Shown: positions 1-12,185, numbered from the stretch's first letter. The stretch is DNA of 64,000 bases from Paraspadella gotoi (GCA_051294375.1 CM119266.1:5755053-5819052); one strand, 5' to 3'. Notes: generated by a model not told the origin, from the letters alone. A program made the numbers and translations.

Positions 1-1252
1 CAACTTCTATGGAACAGGCGAGATCAGGAACTATTTAAAATGACGACCGAAAATCGAAAAAAAAGGAACAAATTGTAAAACTGGACAAATATTCATCCGA
101 AAAGACAATACGGTATTTTTTTGAATGGAGAAAACTGAGATTAGAATGACAAAGTAAAATGACTAAATTTCCTTTCGTTATCGTTGACAAGAATTTCACC
201 GAGCACATTTGTCAGAATATAACATAGTAGCAATCACAAGGTTGTAGAAGTGCGAGTGTCAATTCTTCTCTCTCCTCCATCGGCGCTTTAAACGAGGTTC
301 GTCGTTGTGTCGTTCATTTTCCACAAAATCGACGAGATGTTTGATTACAAGAAAAAACAAACAAAAACGAAAAGAGGGGATGATTCGGCGAATACGCGAA
401 AAGAGGGATTAGACAGTAGAAAAGCTGCGAAAAATCCATAGGAGAGAGGAGAGAGAAGAGGATCAGGAGAGAGAGAGAGAGAGCAGAAAGAGAGACAGAG
501 AAGAAAATGAAGGAAGGGGTTTAGCGTGTCGGAAAAGTAAAGGTAGGGTCTGATAATTCGGCGTCTGCGAAAGATCATGTAAACTCCAAAAGGGACGGGC
601 AAACACGTACGAACGAACGAGGGTAAGAAAAACAAAGTGAAAGAGAAAAGCGGGTAAGGAAAGAGAAGGGGAATGCGCTGATGTGTATTTTTAATCCGCG
701 CGGTCTTTGCCAAACATCTTACAACAAGAGGGGGCGAAGGAAAGGAATCAGAGGGGCGGGAACATTTTCGGGCCTCGAAAGCAAAAAAAATTTCATTACT
801 CCGCTATGTTAGGCAATTCGGCCGCCGTATTTAGTTGAGAGGCTAATAAATTTGATATAAAGATAAAAGCAAAAAAATTAAAATTGGTACTTACGTACTG
901 ATTTCGCGCGAAATAGTTTCGAAGGCGAAATTGTTTTAGGGAGGAAAAAAAAATTGAGGAGAAGTAATTAATTTAATAAGCTGTAGTTTGTGACAATCAA
1001 CTATTCAAACCGCCACGGACAATCACGGAAATATTTCCTTTGCGGGAGTCCTCTAAAAAGGATGAAAGGAAGGAGAAGGAGAGAGGAGAGAGAGAGAGAG
1101 AGAGAGAAACGATATGAAAGGGGGGGGAGCGTTTGAGCCTCCCCTCTTAAAGGGCACGAGTTAATTTCCGGCGCGGCTCTTGGCTCGCGACGCCGATCGC
1201 GTGCCTTTTCCTTTTCACTTTATCTTTGCCTCTCTCTCTCTCTCTCTCGTCT

Positions 1253-1285
<33 letters not shown>

Positions 1286-3638
1286 CTTTTCTCTAACTTT
1301 TTTGTATCGCTCAATCGATTACCTGGCTTTTTTCCCCTAAGAACCTAAGACGACGCATGTTTGGAATGTGCGAGGGGGGAAGGAGCGGGGGAGGGTGAAA
1401 GGGAGATGGTGAGGAGGGGGAGAATGCGAGTTGTTGAAATGTAAAATCTTACTTGTTCAAAACTTCGGCCTCTTTTTAGCGGCGTAAAGCAGTGGAATAC
1501 TAAAACTTCATTGAATGCACGTCTTTCGTTTATAATAAATTAGGCACGATGGCAAGAAAGCAACGTTTATTAGTATTGCCGAAAAACGACAGGATCACGC
1601 ACAAAATTTTGCTTAAAAGAAAAAAAAAATGAAAATACTTACTCCCTGCATTGAGATTCCAATGAATGAACGGTGTCGGCAACGGAGACCCAAAAAATAT
1701 CCAGGTTGGTGGGAAGGAAAAAAAAAAAAAAAAGAGGTGGAGACGAGAAAAAGCATAAAAATTTAATAACCTTGAACAACCAATAACATTCATCTTAATC
1801 TCGCCAAAATCGATTCTCGCATCCTTGTCACGACGCTGTTACACGTTTCTAACCATGATCCCCCCAGTCGGTGAATATCATTCATCAGCGTCAGAACACA
1901 CAACACAAAGCCGCGAAAAAAAAAAGAAAAGAAAATTCAGAAGTTATTTGCAATTATTTCCGATTTTTTTCTTCTTTTTTTTTTTTTGCCTCGCAACCTC
2001 CCGCACACAAAAAAATTACGTGGAAACGAAGTCTCTCTCTTTCCTGGTCTCTGTCTTTTTCTCGTTTTTATGCATATCTCTCTCTCTCTCTCTCTCTCTC
2101 AGCTCATTTACTCAACAAAAGGCCTTTCGAGTCGGAGGCCCCTCTTTGTTTTTTCGCGTCTCTTTTACTGCGCGGAGTATTTTCCGGTGATGATTCGGGA
2201 AGAAGTTGGAACAAAAGAGTCAGTGGAGGGGGGAAGGGGGAGAGAGAGGCGACAAAAGGAAAAGGGCCGCCCTGCCCGCCCCAAAGGCCTCTGCCCGCCC
2301 TAGACGGTCCTCGGCCCGCTCCGTCGCGACCGTCCCGATGGAGGGGCGAGAAAGGAGAAGCGGACGAAGGGGAAAATATCGGGCGACGCCCGAGGATCTA
2401 AGAATGAAAGGTGGAGAGACAGAGAGAGAGAGAGACAATAGAGAGAGGAAAGAGACAAAGAGACAAAAGAGAGAAGAGACAGAAACAAAGGGAGGAGAGA
2501 ACAACTCTGGTTTCCATTGCGATTTGGCGAAGGATGGAATCGTGAATGAGACGCCGAAATGCGTTTCAAGGTTTTTTTTTAAATTCGTAAAAATGAAAGA
2601 AAAAAACCCACTGATTTTGGGATTTTGGAATTTAGGTTTCTTGTTAGATTAGATTATTTCGAGTAAGCTAGTTTCGTTATATTTTAAATATAATTTTTTG
2701 TTCTAAAAACGAAATTTTAGCAAATCAAAAGAAACAACAATAATTACAATGAAAAAAATTTAGAAAGTGAGGTTTACTAGAATAAAAGCTTAAAAACGAA
2801 ATGGCTAAAACTACGCAACATTTAAAATTTAAAAAAAAATAGAGATCCAAAAACTTACCGAGATGAAATCCTGAAGAAATGTCAAAAAAGGAAGGCAAAG
2901 AAAAAATTAATTAGCCTCGGTTCCATTGTGTCAGAGACTCGCGGCCAGGTATGAGGTAACCGCGCTCAGCTCTGAAAGACTCTTTAAAAAAAGGTAGGAG
3001 AGTCAGACATCTCCAACCTTCATTCATGGCAGAAACAAAAATCCCATCCATCAAATCATACCTCAACAATTGCGAGGTTATAATTGATAGTAATTCAGAA
3101 AAAAAAATAAAAAGAAAAACCAGACGTAAGTTCCTTCAACACACTACGGACAATATATAATAACGAAGCGAGCGTAATTGACCCGGCGCCCAAGCGCTGG
3201 GAAAAGAATGGAATAAAAGACAGAAACATAACGAACGCCCCCCGTGCAAATCAGCTCTTTGTTTCATTATCTACGGCACCGTGGACTAAAGTCAGCGCTG
3301 GTTTTGGTCTTTTTTAAAATACGAAACTAATTCGAAGGTCGGGGAGTCCCCTTCGTTTATCGCGAGCCATTCTTCGATTGATATCTCTCGAAACAAAAAA
3401 CAGCTGCTTGACGCTTTCAGTGAAGAGATATTTATTTTAAACATATGGCGGAGACCATTGGGCGATTTAGATAATTGGCTAATAGCAGATACCCCATTTG
3501 ACTATTTTTTTTTACTTGGGGGTCTTTAATTTCTACTTAAGACTTAATTCGCGGTTTAATAGTATAAGACGTACTGAATTTCAGCGCTGCGATTCGTCAT
3601 TGCAGACTGGAAGACTTCTCCCCCCCTCGCCCCCTCCC
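1..3638. repeat. Left arm of 7.8 kb inverted repeat (palindrome 1)
   Basis: The first bases (CAACTTCTATGGAACAGGCG) reappear as reverse complement at 7,780-7,761, and the match continues through the arm with many small indels and substitutions. The arm holds (GA)n and (CT)n tracts, T-rich runs and a GC-rich patch at about 2,260-2,400. No conserved coding exon is seen, including no ankyrin exon of Sowah. Confidence 0.9.
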
Positions 3639-4087
3639 AAGAGAGAGATGGTTAAATCCCTTCGTGACCTAAAGTTCNNNNNNNNNNNNNNNNNNNNNNN
3701 NNNNNNNNNNNNNNNNNNNNNNNNNNNNNNNNNNNNNNNNNNNNNNNNNNNNNNNNNNNNNNNNNNNNNNNNNNNNNNNNNNNNNNNNNNNNNNNNNNNN
3801 NNNNNNNNNNNNNNNNNNNNNNNNNNNNNNNNNNNNNNNNNNNNNNNNNNNNNNNNNNNNNNNNNNNNNNNNNNNNNNNNNNNNNNNNNNNNNNNNNTGT
3901 TTGCTTTTTGAAATTTCGCGGTTTATCTCGTGTTCGTCGAGTACCTTTTAGAAGACGGTAATGGGCATTAAAATGAATGTAGCCTTAAAAGTATTTCGGG
4001 TGACAAATAAAAGGGACATGGCCTCGGCATAATAAAGGTGATTATTCATTCTTGTTAAGTAAACCCTTTTCGTGACACTAAAAGTTC
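3639..4087. other. Spacer of palindrome 1 with N gap 3,678-3,897
   Basis: Non-mirrored centre of palindrome 1. The text before the gap (CGTGACCTAAAGTTC, 3,663-3,677) recurs directly at about 4,073-4,087 as CGTGACACTAAAAGTTC, so the centre also holds a short direct repeat. Confidence 0.7.
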
Positions 4088-6486
4088 GGGAGGGGGCGAT
4101 AGGGGCGGAAGTCTTCCAGGTCTGCAATGAGAATCGGCAGCGCTAGAAATTCAAGTACGTCTTATACTATTACAAACCCGAATTAAGTCTTAAGTGAGAA
4201 ATTAAAGACGCCCCAAGTAAAAAAAAATTAGTCAAGAGTGGGTATCTGCTATTAGCCAATTATCTAAATCGAACCCAATGGTCTCCGCCCATATTGTTTA
4301 AAATAAATATCTTCTTCAACGAAAGCGTCAGCGCTGTTTTTTTGTTTCGAGAGAACAATCGAAGAATGGCTGCGATAAACGAAGGGGACTCCCGACCTTC
4401 GAATTAGATTCGTATTTAAAAAAAGACAAAACCAGCGCTGACTTTAGTCCACGTGCCGTTAGATAATGAAACAAAGCGCTGATTTGCAACGGGGGCGTTC
4501 GTTATGTTTCGTGTTTTATTCCATTCTTCCCAGCGCTTGGGCGCCGGTCAATTACGCTCGCTTCGTTAATTATATATTGTCCGTAGTGGTGTTGAAGGAA
4601 TTACGTCTGGTTTTTCTTTTTATTTTTTTTTCTGAAATTACTATCAATTATAACCTTCGCCAATTGTTGAGGTATGATTTTGATTGGATGGGATTTTTTG
4701 TTCCTGCCATGAATGAAGGTTGGAGATGTCTGACTCTCCTACCTTTTTTTAAAGAGTCTTTCAGTAGCTTGAGCGGCGGTTACCTCAACCTGCGCCGCGA
4801 GTCTCTGACACAATAGAACGAGGCTAATTTAATTTTTCTTTGCCTCCTTTTTTGACATTGTCTTCAGGATTCATCTCGGTAAGTTTTTGGATCTCTATTT
4901 TTTTTTAAATTTAAATGTTGCCGTAAGTTTTAGCCATTTCGTTTTTAGCTTTTATTCTAGTAAACCTACACTTCTAATTTTTTCAATTGTAATTATTGTT
5001 GTTTCTTTGATTTGGCTAAAAATTTCGTTTTTTAGAACAAAAAATTATATTTAAAAATATAACGAAACTAGCTTACTCGAAATAATTAATTCTATGGATA
5101 CAAATCCTAAATTCCAAAAGTCCCAAAATCAGTGGCGTTTTTTTCTTTCAATTTTACGATTTTAAAAAAAAACCTTGAAAACGCATTTCGGAGACCGTCT
5201 TCATTCACGAATTCCAAGTCCTTCGCCAAATCTGCAATGGAAACCAGAGTTGTTCTCGGTCGCTTTCCATTTGTTTCTGTCTCTTCTCTCTTTTTGTCTC
5301 TTTGGTCTCTTTCCTCTCTATGTCTCTCTCTCTCTCTGTCTCTCCACGCTTTCATTCTTAGATCCTCGGCGTCGCCCGATTATTTTTCCCCTTCGGTCGC
5401 TTCTCTTTCTCGCCCCTCCATCGGGACGTCGCGACGGACGGGCCGAGGACCGTCTTAGGGCGGGGCAGAGGGCCTATTTGGGGCGGGCAGGCGGCCCTTT
5501 TTCCTTTTGTCGCCTCTCTCTCCCCTCTTCCCCCTCCACTGACCCTTTTTGTTCCAACTTCTTCCCGAATCATCATCCGTGAAAATTACTCCGCGCAGAA
5601 AAAGGAGGACGCGAAAAAACAAAGAGGGGCCTCCGACTCGAAAGGCCTTTTGCTTGAGTAAATGAGTACGAGAGAGGAAGAGAGAGAGAGGAGAGAGAGA
5701 GATATGCAATAAAACGAGAAAAGACAGAGACCAGGAAGAGAGAGACTCGGTTCTCCACGCTAATTTTTTTTGTGGCGGGAGGTTGCGAGGCAAAAAAAAA
5801 AAAAGAAGAAAAAATCTGGAATAATTCAAATAACTCTAGAATTTCTTTTCTTTTTTTTTTCGCGGCTTTGTGTTGTGTGTTCTGACCGCTGATGAATGAT
5901 TATTCACCGACTGGGGGGATCATGCTAGAAAACGTGTAACAGCGTCGTGACAAGGATGCGAGAATCGATTTTGGCAGAGATTTAAGATGAATGTTATGGT
6001 TGTTCAAGGTTATTAAATTTTTTGCTTTTCTCGTCTCCACCTCTTTTTTTTTTCTTTTCTTCCTTCCCACCACCTGGATATTTTTGGGTCTCCGTTTGCC
6101 GCACCGTTCATCATTGGAATCTCAAATGCAGGGGAGTAAGTATTTTCATTTTTTTTCTTTTAACAAAATTTGTGCTGATTCCTGTCGTTTTTTTCGGCAA
6201 TACTAATAAACGTTGCTTTCTGCCATCGTGCCTAATTTATTATAATTACGAAAGACGTGCATTCAATGAAGTTTTTAGTATTCCACTGTTTACGCCCTAA
6301 AAAGAGGCCGAAGTTTTGAACAAGTAAGATTTACATTTCAACAACTCGGATTCTCCCCCTCCTCAACCATCTCCCTTTCACCCTCCCGCCGCCTTCCCCC
6401 CTCGCACATTCGCAACATGCGTCGTCTTAGGTTCTTAGGGGAAAAAACCAGGTAATCGATTGAGCGTACAAAAAGTTAGAGAAAAG

Positions 6487-6523
<37 letters not shown>

Positions 6524-7780
6524 CGAGAGAGAGAGAGAGAGAGACAAAGATAAATGGAAAAGGAAAGGCACGCGAATCGCCGTCGCGAGCGCAAGGAGCC
6601 GCGCCGGAAATTAACTCGTGCCCTTTAAGAGGGGAGGCTCAAACGTCCCCCCCCTTTCATATCGGACTTTTCCTCTTCCTTCTTCTCTCTCTCTCTCTCT
6701 CTCTCTCTCTACCTCCTTAGAGCTCCCGCAAAGGAAATATTTCCTCGTGATTGTCCGTGGCGGTTTGAATAGTTGATTGGTTCACAAACTACAGCTTAAT
6801 TAAATTAATTACTTCTCCTCCAATTTTTTTTTCCTTCCCCTAAAACAATTTCGCCTTCGAACTATTTCGCCGAAATCAGTACGTAAGCTACCGAATTTTA
6901 AATTTTTTTGCTTTATCTTTATATAAATTTTATTAGCCTCTCAACTAAATACGGCGCGATTGCCTAACATAGCGAGTAATGAAATTTTTTTGCTTTTCGA
7001 GGCCCGAAAATTGTTCCCGCCCCTCGATTCCTTTCCTTCGCCCCCTCTTGTTGTAGATGTTTGGCAAAGACCGCGCGATAAAATACACATCAGCGCATTC
7101 CCCTTCTCTTTCCTTACCGCGTTTCTCTCCTTTCACTTTGTTTTTCCTTACGCCTCGTTCTGTTCGTACGTGTTTGCCGCGTCCCTTTTGAGTTTTACAT
7201 GATCTTTCGCAGAACGCCGAATTATCAGACCCTACCTTTACTTTTCCGACACGCTAAACCCCTCCTTCATTTCTTTCTCTGTTCTCTCTTCTGCTCTCTC
7301 TCTCTCTCTCCATGTTCTCTTCTCTCTCCTCTCTCCTTGGAATTTTTCGCAGCTTTTCTACTGTCTAATCCCTCTTTTCGCGATTCGCCGAATCATCCCC
7401 CTTTTCGTTTTTGTTTGTTTTTCTTGTATCAAACATCTCGTCGATTTTGTGGAATGACGCACACAACGACGAACCTCGTTTAAAGCGCCGATGAGAAGAG
7501 AGGAGAAAGAATTGACACTCGCACTTCTACAACCTTGTGATTGCTACTAATGTTAATATTCTGGAACAAATGTCTAAAATCTTGCAACAGAATAAACGAA
7601 AGGAATTTAGTCATTTTACTATTGTCATTCTATCTCAGTTTTCTCCATTCAAAAAAATACACCGTATTTGTCTTTTCGGATGATAATTTGTCCAGTTTTT
7701 TACATTTTGTTTCCTTTTTTTTCGATTTCGTCGTCATTTTTAAAATAGTTCCTGACATCTCGCCTGTTCCATAGAAGTTG
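4088..7780. repeat. Right arm of palindrome 1
   Basis: Reverse complement of 1-3,638. Mismatches are mainly one- or two-base indels, as in unpolished long-read sequence. The palindrome stops at 7,780, exactly opposite base 1. Confidence 0.9.
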
Positions 7781-7997
7781 CAGTTCAGTTTGACCTGAAA
7801 AATGACCCTTTTCGCTTCCGACTATCGAAGCAAACCGCTTTTCTCTCTCCCCCTTCTTCTCTCTCCCCCCAACCCCCTTCAGCCTTTTTTTCATTTTTAT
7901 TTAAACGAGAGATTTTAAAGTTCGTCGCCTTTCATTTTCACTCCATCTCTCTCATTTTTTTTCCCGACAAAAGAGAAAAATATAAAAAGCCACTTAC
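7781..7997. other. Sowah intron start, CT-rich
   Basis: Unique sequence between the palindrome and Sowah exon 10, with polypyrimidine stretches and no recognisable exon. Confidence 0.6.
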
Positions 7998-8099
7998 TTT
8001 CATTTTAGCCAATGTCGGATTGCTGCTCAACATTCTGGCCATTGGGTGATAATCGGCAGTCGCCGCCAAAACCAACCAAGTTCTTTGCTCCTTCGACAA
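7998..8099 (-). CDS. Sowah: Sowah exon 10 (pre-ankyrin block), last one present
   Basis: Thirty-four codons: LSKEQRTWLVLAATADYHPM and ARMLSSNPTLAKMK. The pattern L-x-x-x-(E/Q)-x-x-W-(L/M)-(V/A)-x-A-A-x-x-x-(Y/W)-x-x-(M/L)-x-x-(L/M)-L-x-x-(D/N)-P is the hallmark immediately before the first SOWAH ankyrin repeat. Ends at a consensus GTAAGTG donor whose acceptor partner is not in the window. Confidence 0.88.
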
Positions 8100-9520
8100 C
8101 TGGTGAGGAAAAGAGGAAATGTGACAATTCTCCCGCCCTTAACTTCTTCGGGCGAGTGCATTCACCCAAGCATGCCGAATCACAGTATGTCAACCTCGAC
8201 CGTAATTGTTTGTTTTTATTTCGAATGGAAAATAAAATTGATTCAGTTAAAAAAAAATGCACCTGTTTCTGATACGAGACAAATAATTTGTGAAAATGAT
8301 ATCGGACTTATACAAAATAAGTAATGCGATTATCGTGTCAGAATAAAAAAAAATAATAATAATAAAAGTAAACGGTAGCCATTTGTGCATTTCATCCCGT
8401 AGTAGGTGCTTTATTAATTTGTGGTTTCGTATAAAAATATCGCGTGACCAACCTTTAGTCCACTAAATAACAACGACTGCAGCTGTTATCGAACAAGTTC
8501 AGTTAAAATATATATCTTAATTTGACATGAAAATTAACAATATATATTTAAATTGTATGAGACTCACTTCGATGGATCCCGACGAATGTCCGTCGTCGTC
8601 GATCCCCGATGACCTCTCGCCCTGGAATGAAGGTAAGGAGGAAAAGGTGAGTTAAAGGTAAGAAGATAAAGGTAATCGGAGATTAAAGAAATCCGGGCTT
8701 TGTTGGAATAGACCTCAAAACTGACCACAAAAACCACAAAACAGACTACAAAAATTTTTAAAAGACTTCAAAAAATTATAGCGACAAAAAAATTTAAAAA
8801 AATTCAAAAAGGTATCAAGACAAAAAGCAAAACTAAAATAACATCAAAGATATTAAATTAGTAATAACATAAGAAATAAAACGGTCAAATACAAAGTTTG
8901 AGAAAGCAGGAATAAAAAAAGTCTTCCCTCCCCCCTGCCCCCCCCCTCACCGTCGTCTTCCTCTGAGGAGAGGACTGTTTCTGAATATCGATCTCCGACT
9001 GAATCTTGTTCAGTTTCTGCGCTCGTTCTTTGACGCTGACTACGGAGTTTTCGTCCCCGTCACCGAGCGGCGAGCCCGGCCGTCGACGGCGTCGCGTCTT
9101 AAGCAAAGAAAAGCGTCGTTTCAAAGTGACGGTCACGTGATACAGGACGTTTTTTTAAAGTAAAATCATTTACCTGACAAATCGGCGGCGCTGCCGGTCG
9201 TCACGGATTCTGATCCGATACTCATGTCTTCCGGAGAAGCTAGCGTCGCATCCTGGGTTTTCAAAAAAAAATCCACATTAAAATCGTTTAAAACCAAAAT
9301 TTTCATTTTCTTGAATTTTTTTTAATAAACTGTCCTCCGTATCTGTGTGTGGCTTTTCCCCTCCAACACCCGCCCCCGCAAAGAGTCGTAATTGACTTAC
9401 TCCTTGGGCGATCGTATTAACTTCCTTTAAAGGAAGCCTTTGTTTGGTGTGAGGATGCGGCGTCGGAGTTTCCTTTAAAGAGAGAGAAAAGAAGAAAAAA
9501 CCGTTGTGAAACTGAGAGCG

Positions 9521-9569
<49 letters not shown>

Positions 9570-11590
9570 CAGACCAGCATCGAGCGTCAAAACCGGATTA
9601 AACCGCAAACGACAGCTTAGTACCAATAAAAAGTAGGAGAAAAAAAAGAGGCAAGCAACAACAAAAATTCAAACAAGTTCGTGCACGTAAAAAAAACGTG
9701 TTACACGCCTAAACGACTTAGCGGATCATTGGTGTACTGAGTTACTGTATGTACACTCGGCCAATATTTTTTTTTTCGGCTTTGCTTCTGATTTCCTTTG
9801 AAAAACCTTTCAATAATAGCGTTACATAATCTACTTGTTCTCAACGGTTTACCAGTTTAACATTCATTACCTCAACAATTTTTCGTCTTTATTTCTTTAC
9901 AACTAATTGTGTATCTCGCAATCAACTTTATCTGGTCGTTATGATCAAAGTTATTTGCCTAGAATGCACACCAAAATTAAAAACAAAATTGATATAAAAA
10001 ACAACCAAAAGTCCGAAGAAAAGCGCGATTTAATACCGCGACGGTTTGAAAGTGGAGCGAAGAGAGAACTTCGGATAAGAGAGAATCTGAGAAGCCGAAT
10101 GAACCGAATGGCTCGTCCGGGTGTGCCGGGTCTTCATTGGCTTCGTTCTCTTCGGGAGTCACGGGGATTCTAGATTCATACTGGATATTTCAAGGTAATA
10201 GGGACATGATATACGCTTTTAAAAAGATATGAATATCATGTATCATGAATGTAAATAGGAAATACGAAAGCGATTTCGTCAGATATAAATTTTATCATTT
10301 AATCTGTCAGGTTCTTTTGATACCTTTCCCTAATGGATAAATAGTAAAAATGCAAGAAGTAGACCCAAGATAAAAATAATTTCCCACCTTCGAAACATCA
10401 CCCCCACTATCACCGTCAACTTCAGATCCTCACCCTGGACGAGTTGGAAGCGGCGGACCGGACCGATCCAGACCGCGAGGTCTTGCGCGGGGGCGGAACC
10501 GGCGACGGATCCGAGGCGCCGGATGACGGCGACGTGACGGGGGCGGGTGACGGCGACGTCCGCGGAGTTTTGACGAATAAGTCTTCGTAGGAAGGAAGAG
10601 GAACTCGAGGCGACGACGAACTCGTTTGTTTCGTGCGAGACGCGGGAAGACGAGGAGGCGTAGCGGTCTCAGTCTCTTCTGGTAAATGAGAATTAGTTAT
10701 ATAAGTTGATATAACTCGGCCAAGAAAATGATGCCGATAATAATATAATATAATATAATCTTAGCAATTTGATGTTCACCAAAAAACAAGTTGAAATAAA
10801 AATTATTCTCTTCAACATAAAAAAAATAAAATAATGAAGAAATATTAAAAAATATTATCTAGTAATTTAGTAAATTAGGTAATTTTCAATTTTCATAAAG
10901 GGATTTCTCACCCGCGATTCGAGACGCCGGTCGATCCTGAAATGACGCCGGAGGTTGAGCCACGATTTCATCAACGACGCCCTCGTCGATTGCGTCATTA
11001 CTGGGCACTCCGGAGCCGACGCCCACTCGAGGTTCGTTGAAGGCGGAAAGTACATCGTCCAAAAGAGAAGAGGAAAAGTCTGGCGGCGGCGGCGAGGCTT
11101 CCGGTTGAAACTCGGCCTTCAAGACGAGGAACTTTTCGCCAATCTGAGGGGGAATAAAATCAACTTTTTAATGTCAAAACAGTTTTTAAAGTTTTAAACG
11201 ATATTTTCAATTACCTCAGAAGTTTGAATGGAGGCGACTTTATTAACGATGGATTTAAGCAGTTCTCGCGATTTTTCTGAAGGAAAAACCAATTGCATCA
11301 GTTGTCATCCTAAAAAGCTCCTTTAATCTCAAATTTAAACGTATCATCGCTTGCCATCAGTCAATTCGAACAGTGAATTCCTTACTTTCTTCGAATCAGA
11401 AACTACACCTCTTCCTTACAAACAAGTTTTCTCGCGAATTCGTTCATTTCAATTCCTTACCTTTCTCCGCCTGGGTCAGGGAAGGGTTCCGGAAGTGAGT
11501 CACGAGCTGTTTATTCGTGACTTGTCCTCCGTTGTCCACGAAAAAGGCACAAACGTCTTCCTCGGTGACGCATCGCGTTGGAGCAGCCAT
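7998..11590 (-). CDS. Sowah: Sowah (sosondowah ankyrin repeat family), 5' part, ten exons
   Basis: Ten minus-strand exons are joined: 11590-11461, 11276-11215, 11143-10912, 10678-10434, 10180-10037, 9472-9401, 9252-9174, 9097-8951, 8621-8568 and 8099-7998. Exons 1-3 give MAAPTRCVTEEDVCAFFVDN, ...EKSRELLKSIVNKVASIQTS and IGEKFLVLKAEF, the N-terminal winged-helix-like SOWAH domain. The last exon gives LSKEQRTWLVLAA...MARMLSSNPTLAK, matching the segment just before the ankyrin repeats in SOWAH proteins. The middle is Ser/Pro-rich and disordered. The biochemical role of the family is poorly known. Exon phases close from exon 1 to 7 and from 8 to 10; the 7/8 junction is off by one base. The ankyrin repeats should follow on the minus strand below 7,997, but the sequence there is an inverted repeat without them, so the gene is incomplete here. 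It lies head to head with Irx. Confidence 0.85.
8568..8621 (-). CDS. Sowah: Sowah exon 9 (mini-exon)
   Basis: Eighteen codons, GERSSGIDDDGHSSGSIE, between CATTCCAG and GTGAGTC. Phase 0 on both sides. Confidence 0.75.
8951..9097 (-). CDS. Sowah: Sowah exon 8 (coiled segment)
   Basis: Open frame with SVVSVKERAQKLNKIQSEID then IQKQSSPQRKTT, a basic amphipathic helix of the 'SVKER...LN' kind seen upstream of the ankyrin repeats in SOWAH proteins. Acceptor TTTGCTTAAG, donor GTGAGG. Confidence 0.72.
9174..9252 (-). CDS. Sowah: Sowah exon 7
   Basis: Encodes DATLASPEDMSIGSESVTTG then SAADLS after acceptor AAACCCAG; the donor is GTAAAT. Its 79 bases leave phase 1, but exon 8 needs phase 0, so either the splice choice is wrong or one base is missing or extra in the assembly. 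Confidence 0.6.
9401..9472 (-). CDS. Sowah: Sowah exon 6
   Basis: Twenty-four codons, ETPTPHPHTKQRLPLKEVNT plus IAQG, flanked by CTTTAAAG and a strong GTAAGT donor. Phase 0 at both ends. Confidence 0.65.
9525..9567. repeat. (GA)n microsatellite in a Sowah intron
   Basis: Pure dinucleotide run just upstream, in minus-strand terms, of Sowah exon 6. Confidence 0.95.
10037..10180 (-). CDS. Sowah: Sowah exon 5 (acidic linker)
   Basis: Starts after ATATCCAG in phase 0 and reads YESRIPVTPEENEANEDPAH then PDEPFGSFGFSDSLLSEVLS. The 3' end is a guess: the only in-phase donor before the frame runs into AT-rich sequence is a weak GTATTA. Confidence 0.55.
10434..10678 (-). CDS. Sowah: Sowah exon 4 (Ser/Pro-rich linker)
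   Basis: Phase-consistent exon between TTTACCAG and GTGAGG. It encodes a basic, Ser/Pro-rich linker with SSSSPRVPLPSYEDLF and PPPRKTSRSGSVRSAASN. High GC at third positions contrasts with the AT-rich flanks. Confidence 0.75.
10912..11143 (-). CDS. Sowah: Sowah exon 3 (end of SOWAH domain, disordered stretch)
   Basis: Begins IGEKFLVLKAEF, the conserved closing strand of the SOWAH domain (GEK(F/Y)(V/L)VLK). A Pro/Ser/Asp-rich stretch follows (PPPPDFSSSLLDDVLSAFNE). Acceptor CCCTCAG, donor GTGAGA. Confidence 0.85.
11215..11276 (-). CDS. Sowah: Sowah exon 2 (SOWAH domain part 2)
   Basis: A good acceptor (TTTTCCTTCAG) precedes EKSRELLKSIVNKVASIQTS, the second helix of the domain. The donor is GTAATT. 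Joined to exon 1 it makes exactly 64 codons. Confidence 0.85.
11461..11590 (-). CDS. Sowah: Sowah exon 1 (start codon, SOWAH domain part 1)
   Basis: The ATG is at 11590-11588 and no other in-frame ATG precedes the conserved block. The exon encodes VTEEDVCAFFVDNGGQVTNK and continues QLVTHFRNPSLTQAEK, the family signature of 'x-x-V-x-x-F-(L/F)-x-x-x-G-G-x-V-x-N-x-x-L-(V/L)-x-x-F'. It ends on a consensus GTAAGG donor in phase 1. Confidence 0.88.
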
Positions 11591-11944
11591 TTTTCTTGTT
11601 TACTTTCTGATCTTGAGCTGCGCGTCGCTGATTGGCTGAGGAGAAGGCGGAGGAATTTGAATGAGATCAAGAACAGACTGCAAGGAAGAAGAAGAGAGAG
11701 AAAAATAGAGGAAGAGCAATCTTGAAGCGCTGACGAATTCAATTTGCTAAATTTCCGTATTCTTTATTATTATTTATATTCCTACCTCGCTATGAGCTAC
11801 ACAGTGCGGTGGCTTATTCCATAGCTGATCAAAAAAAAGAACAAATTCTCACTGTTCTTTTAATAAAAAAAACTTTTCATGGCTAACGAGAAATTTTTCT
11901 ACTTTTCGAAAAAGTAAGAGAAGGAAAATTTAAAAAAATATATT

Positions 11945-12185
11945 TAAAACTTTTATAATGAAATTGGTACAACCAATATAAAAATTATCCATCCATTTAA
12001 TAAATAAGCTATCTTGTCCCTGACTTTGGACAGGCTTAGGTGGTTTAAGGCCTCCATCACTCTTGCAAGATAATAACATAACAGGTTTCTGCAAGCTTTT
12101 AATCAAGCCTCTCTCACAGACTTGTTTATTCACTCCCAGTGAACCTGGCTTCCCTATCAATGAAGTGGTATAATATTTCAAAGAA
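11945..12185 (-). repeat. Dispersed about 200-bp repeat family, copy A
   Basis: Shares blocks AAGCTATCTTG, CTGACTTTGGACAG, TCAAGCCTCTCTCACAG and CTGGCTTCCCTATCAATGAA with copies near 15.5, 33.2, 39.1, 60.5 and 63.0 kb. No coding capacity, so it is a short non-autonomous element of unknown class. Confidence 0.8.

Noticed and set aside
8012-8324. Plus-strand frames across Sowah exon 10
   Set aside because: They are antisense shadows of the conserved minus-strand exon.
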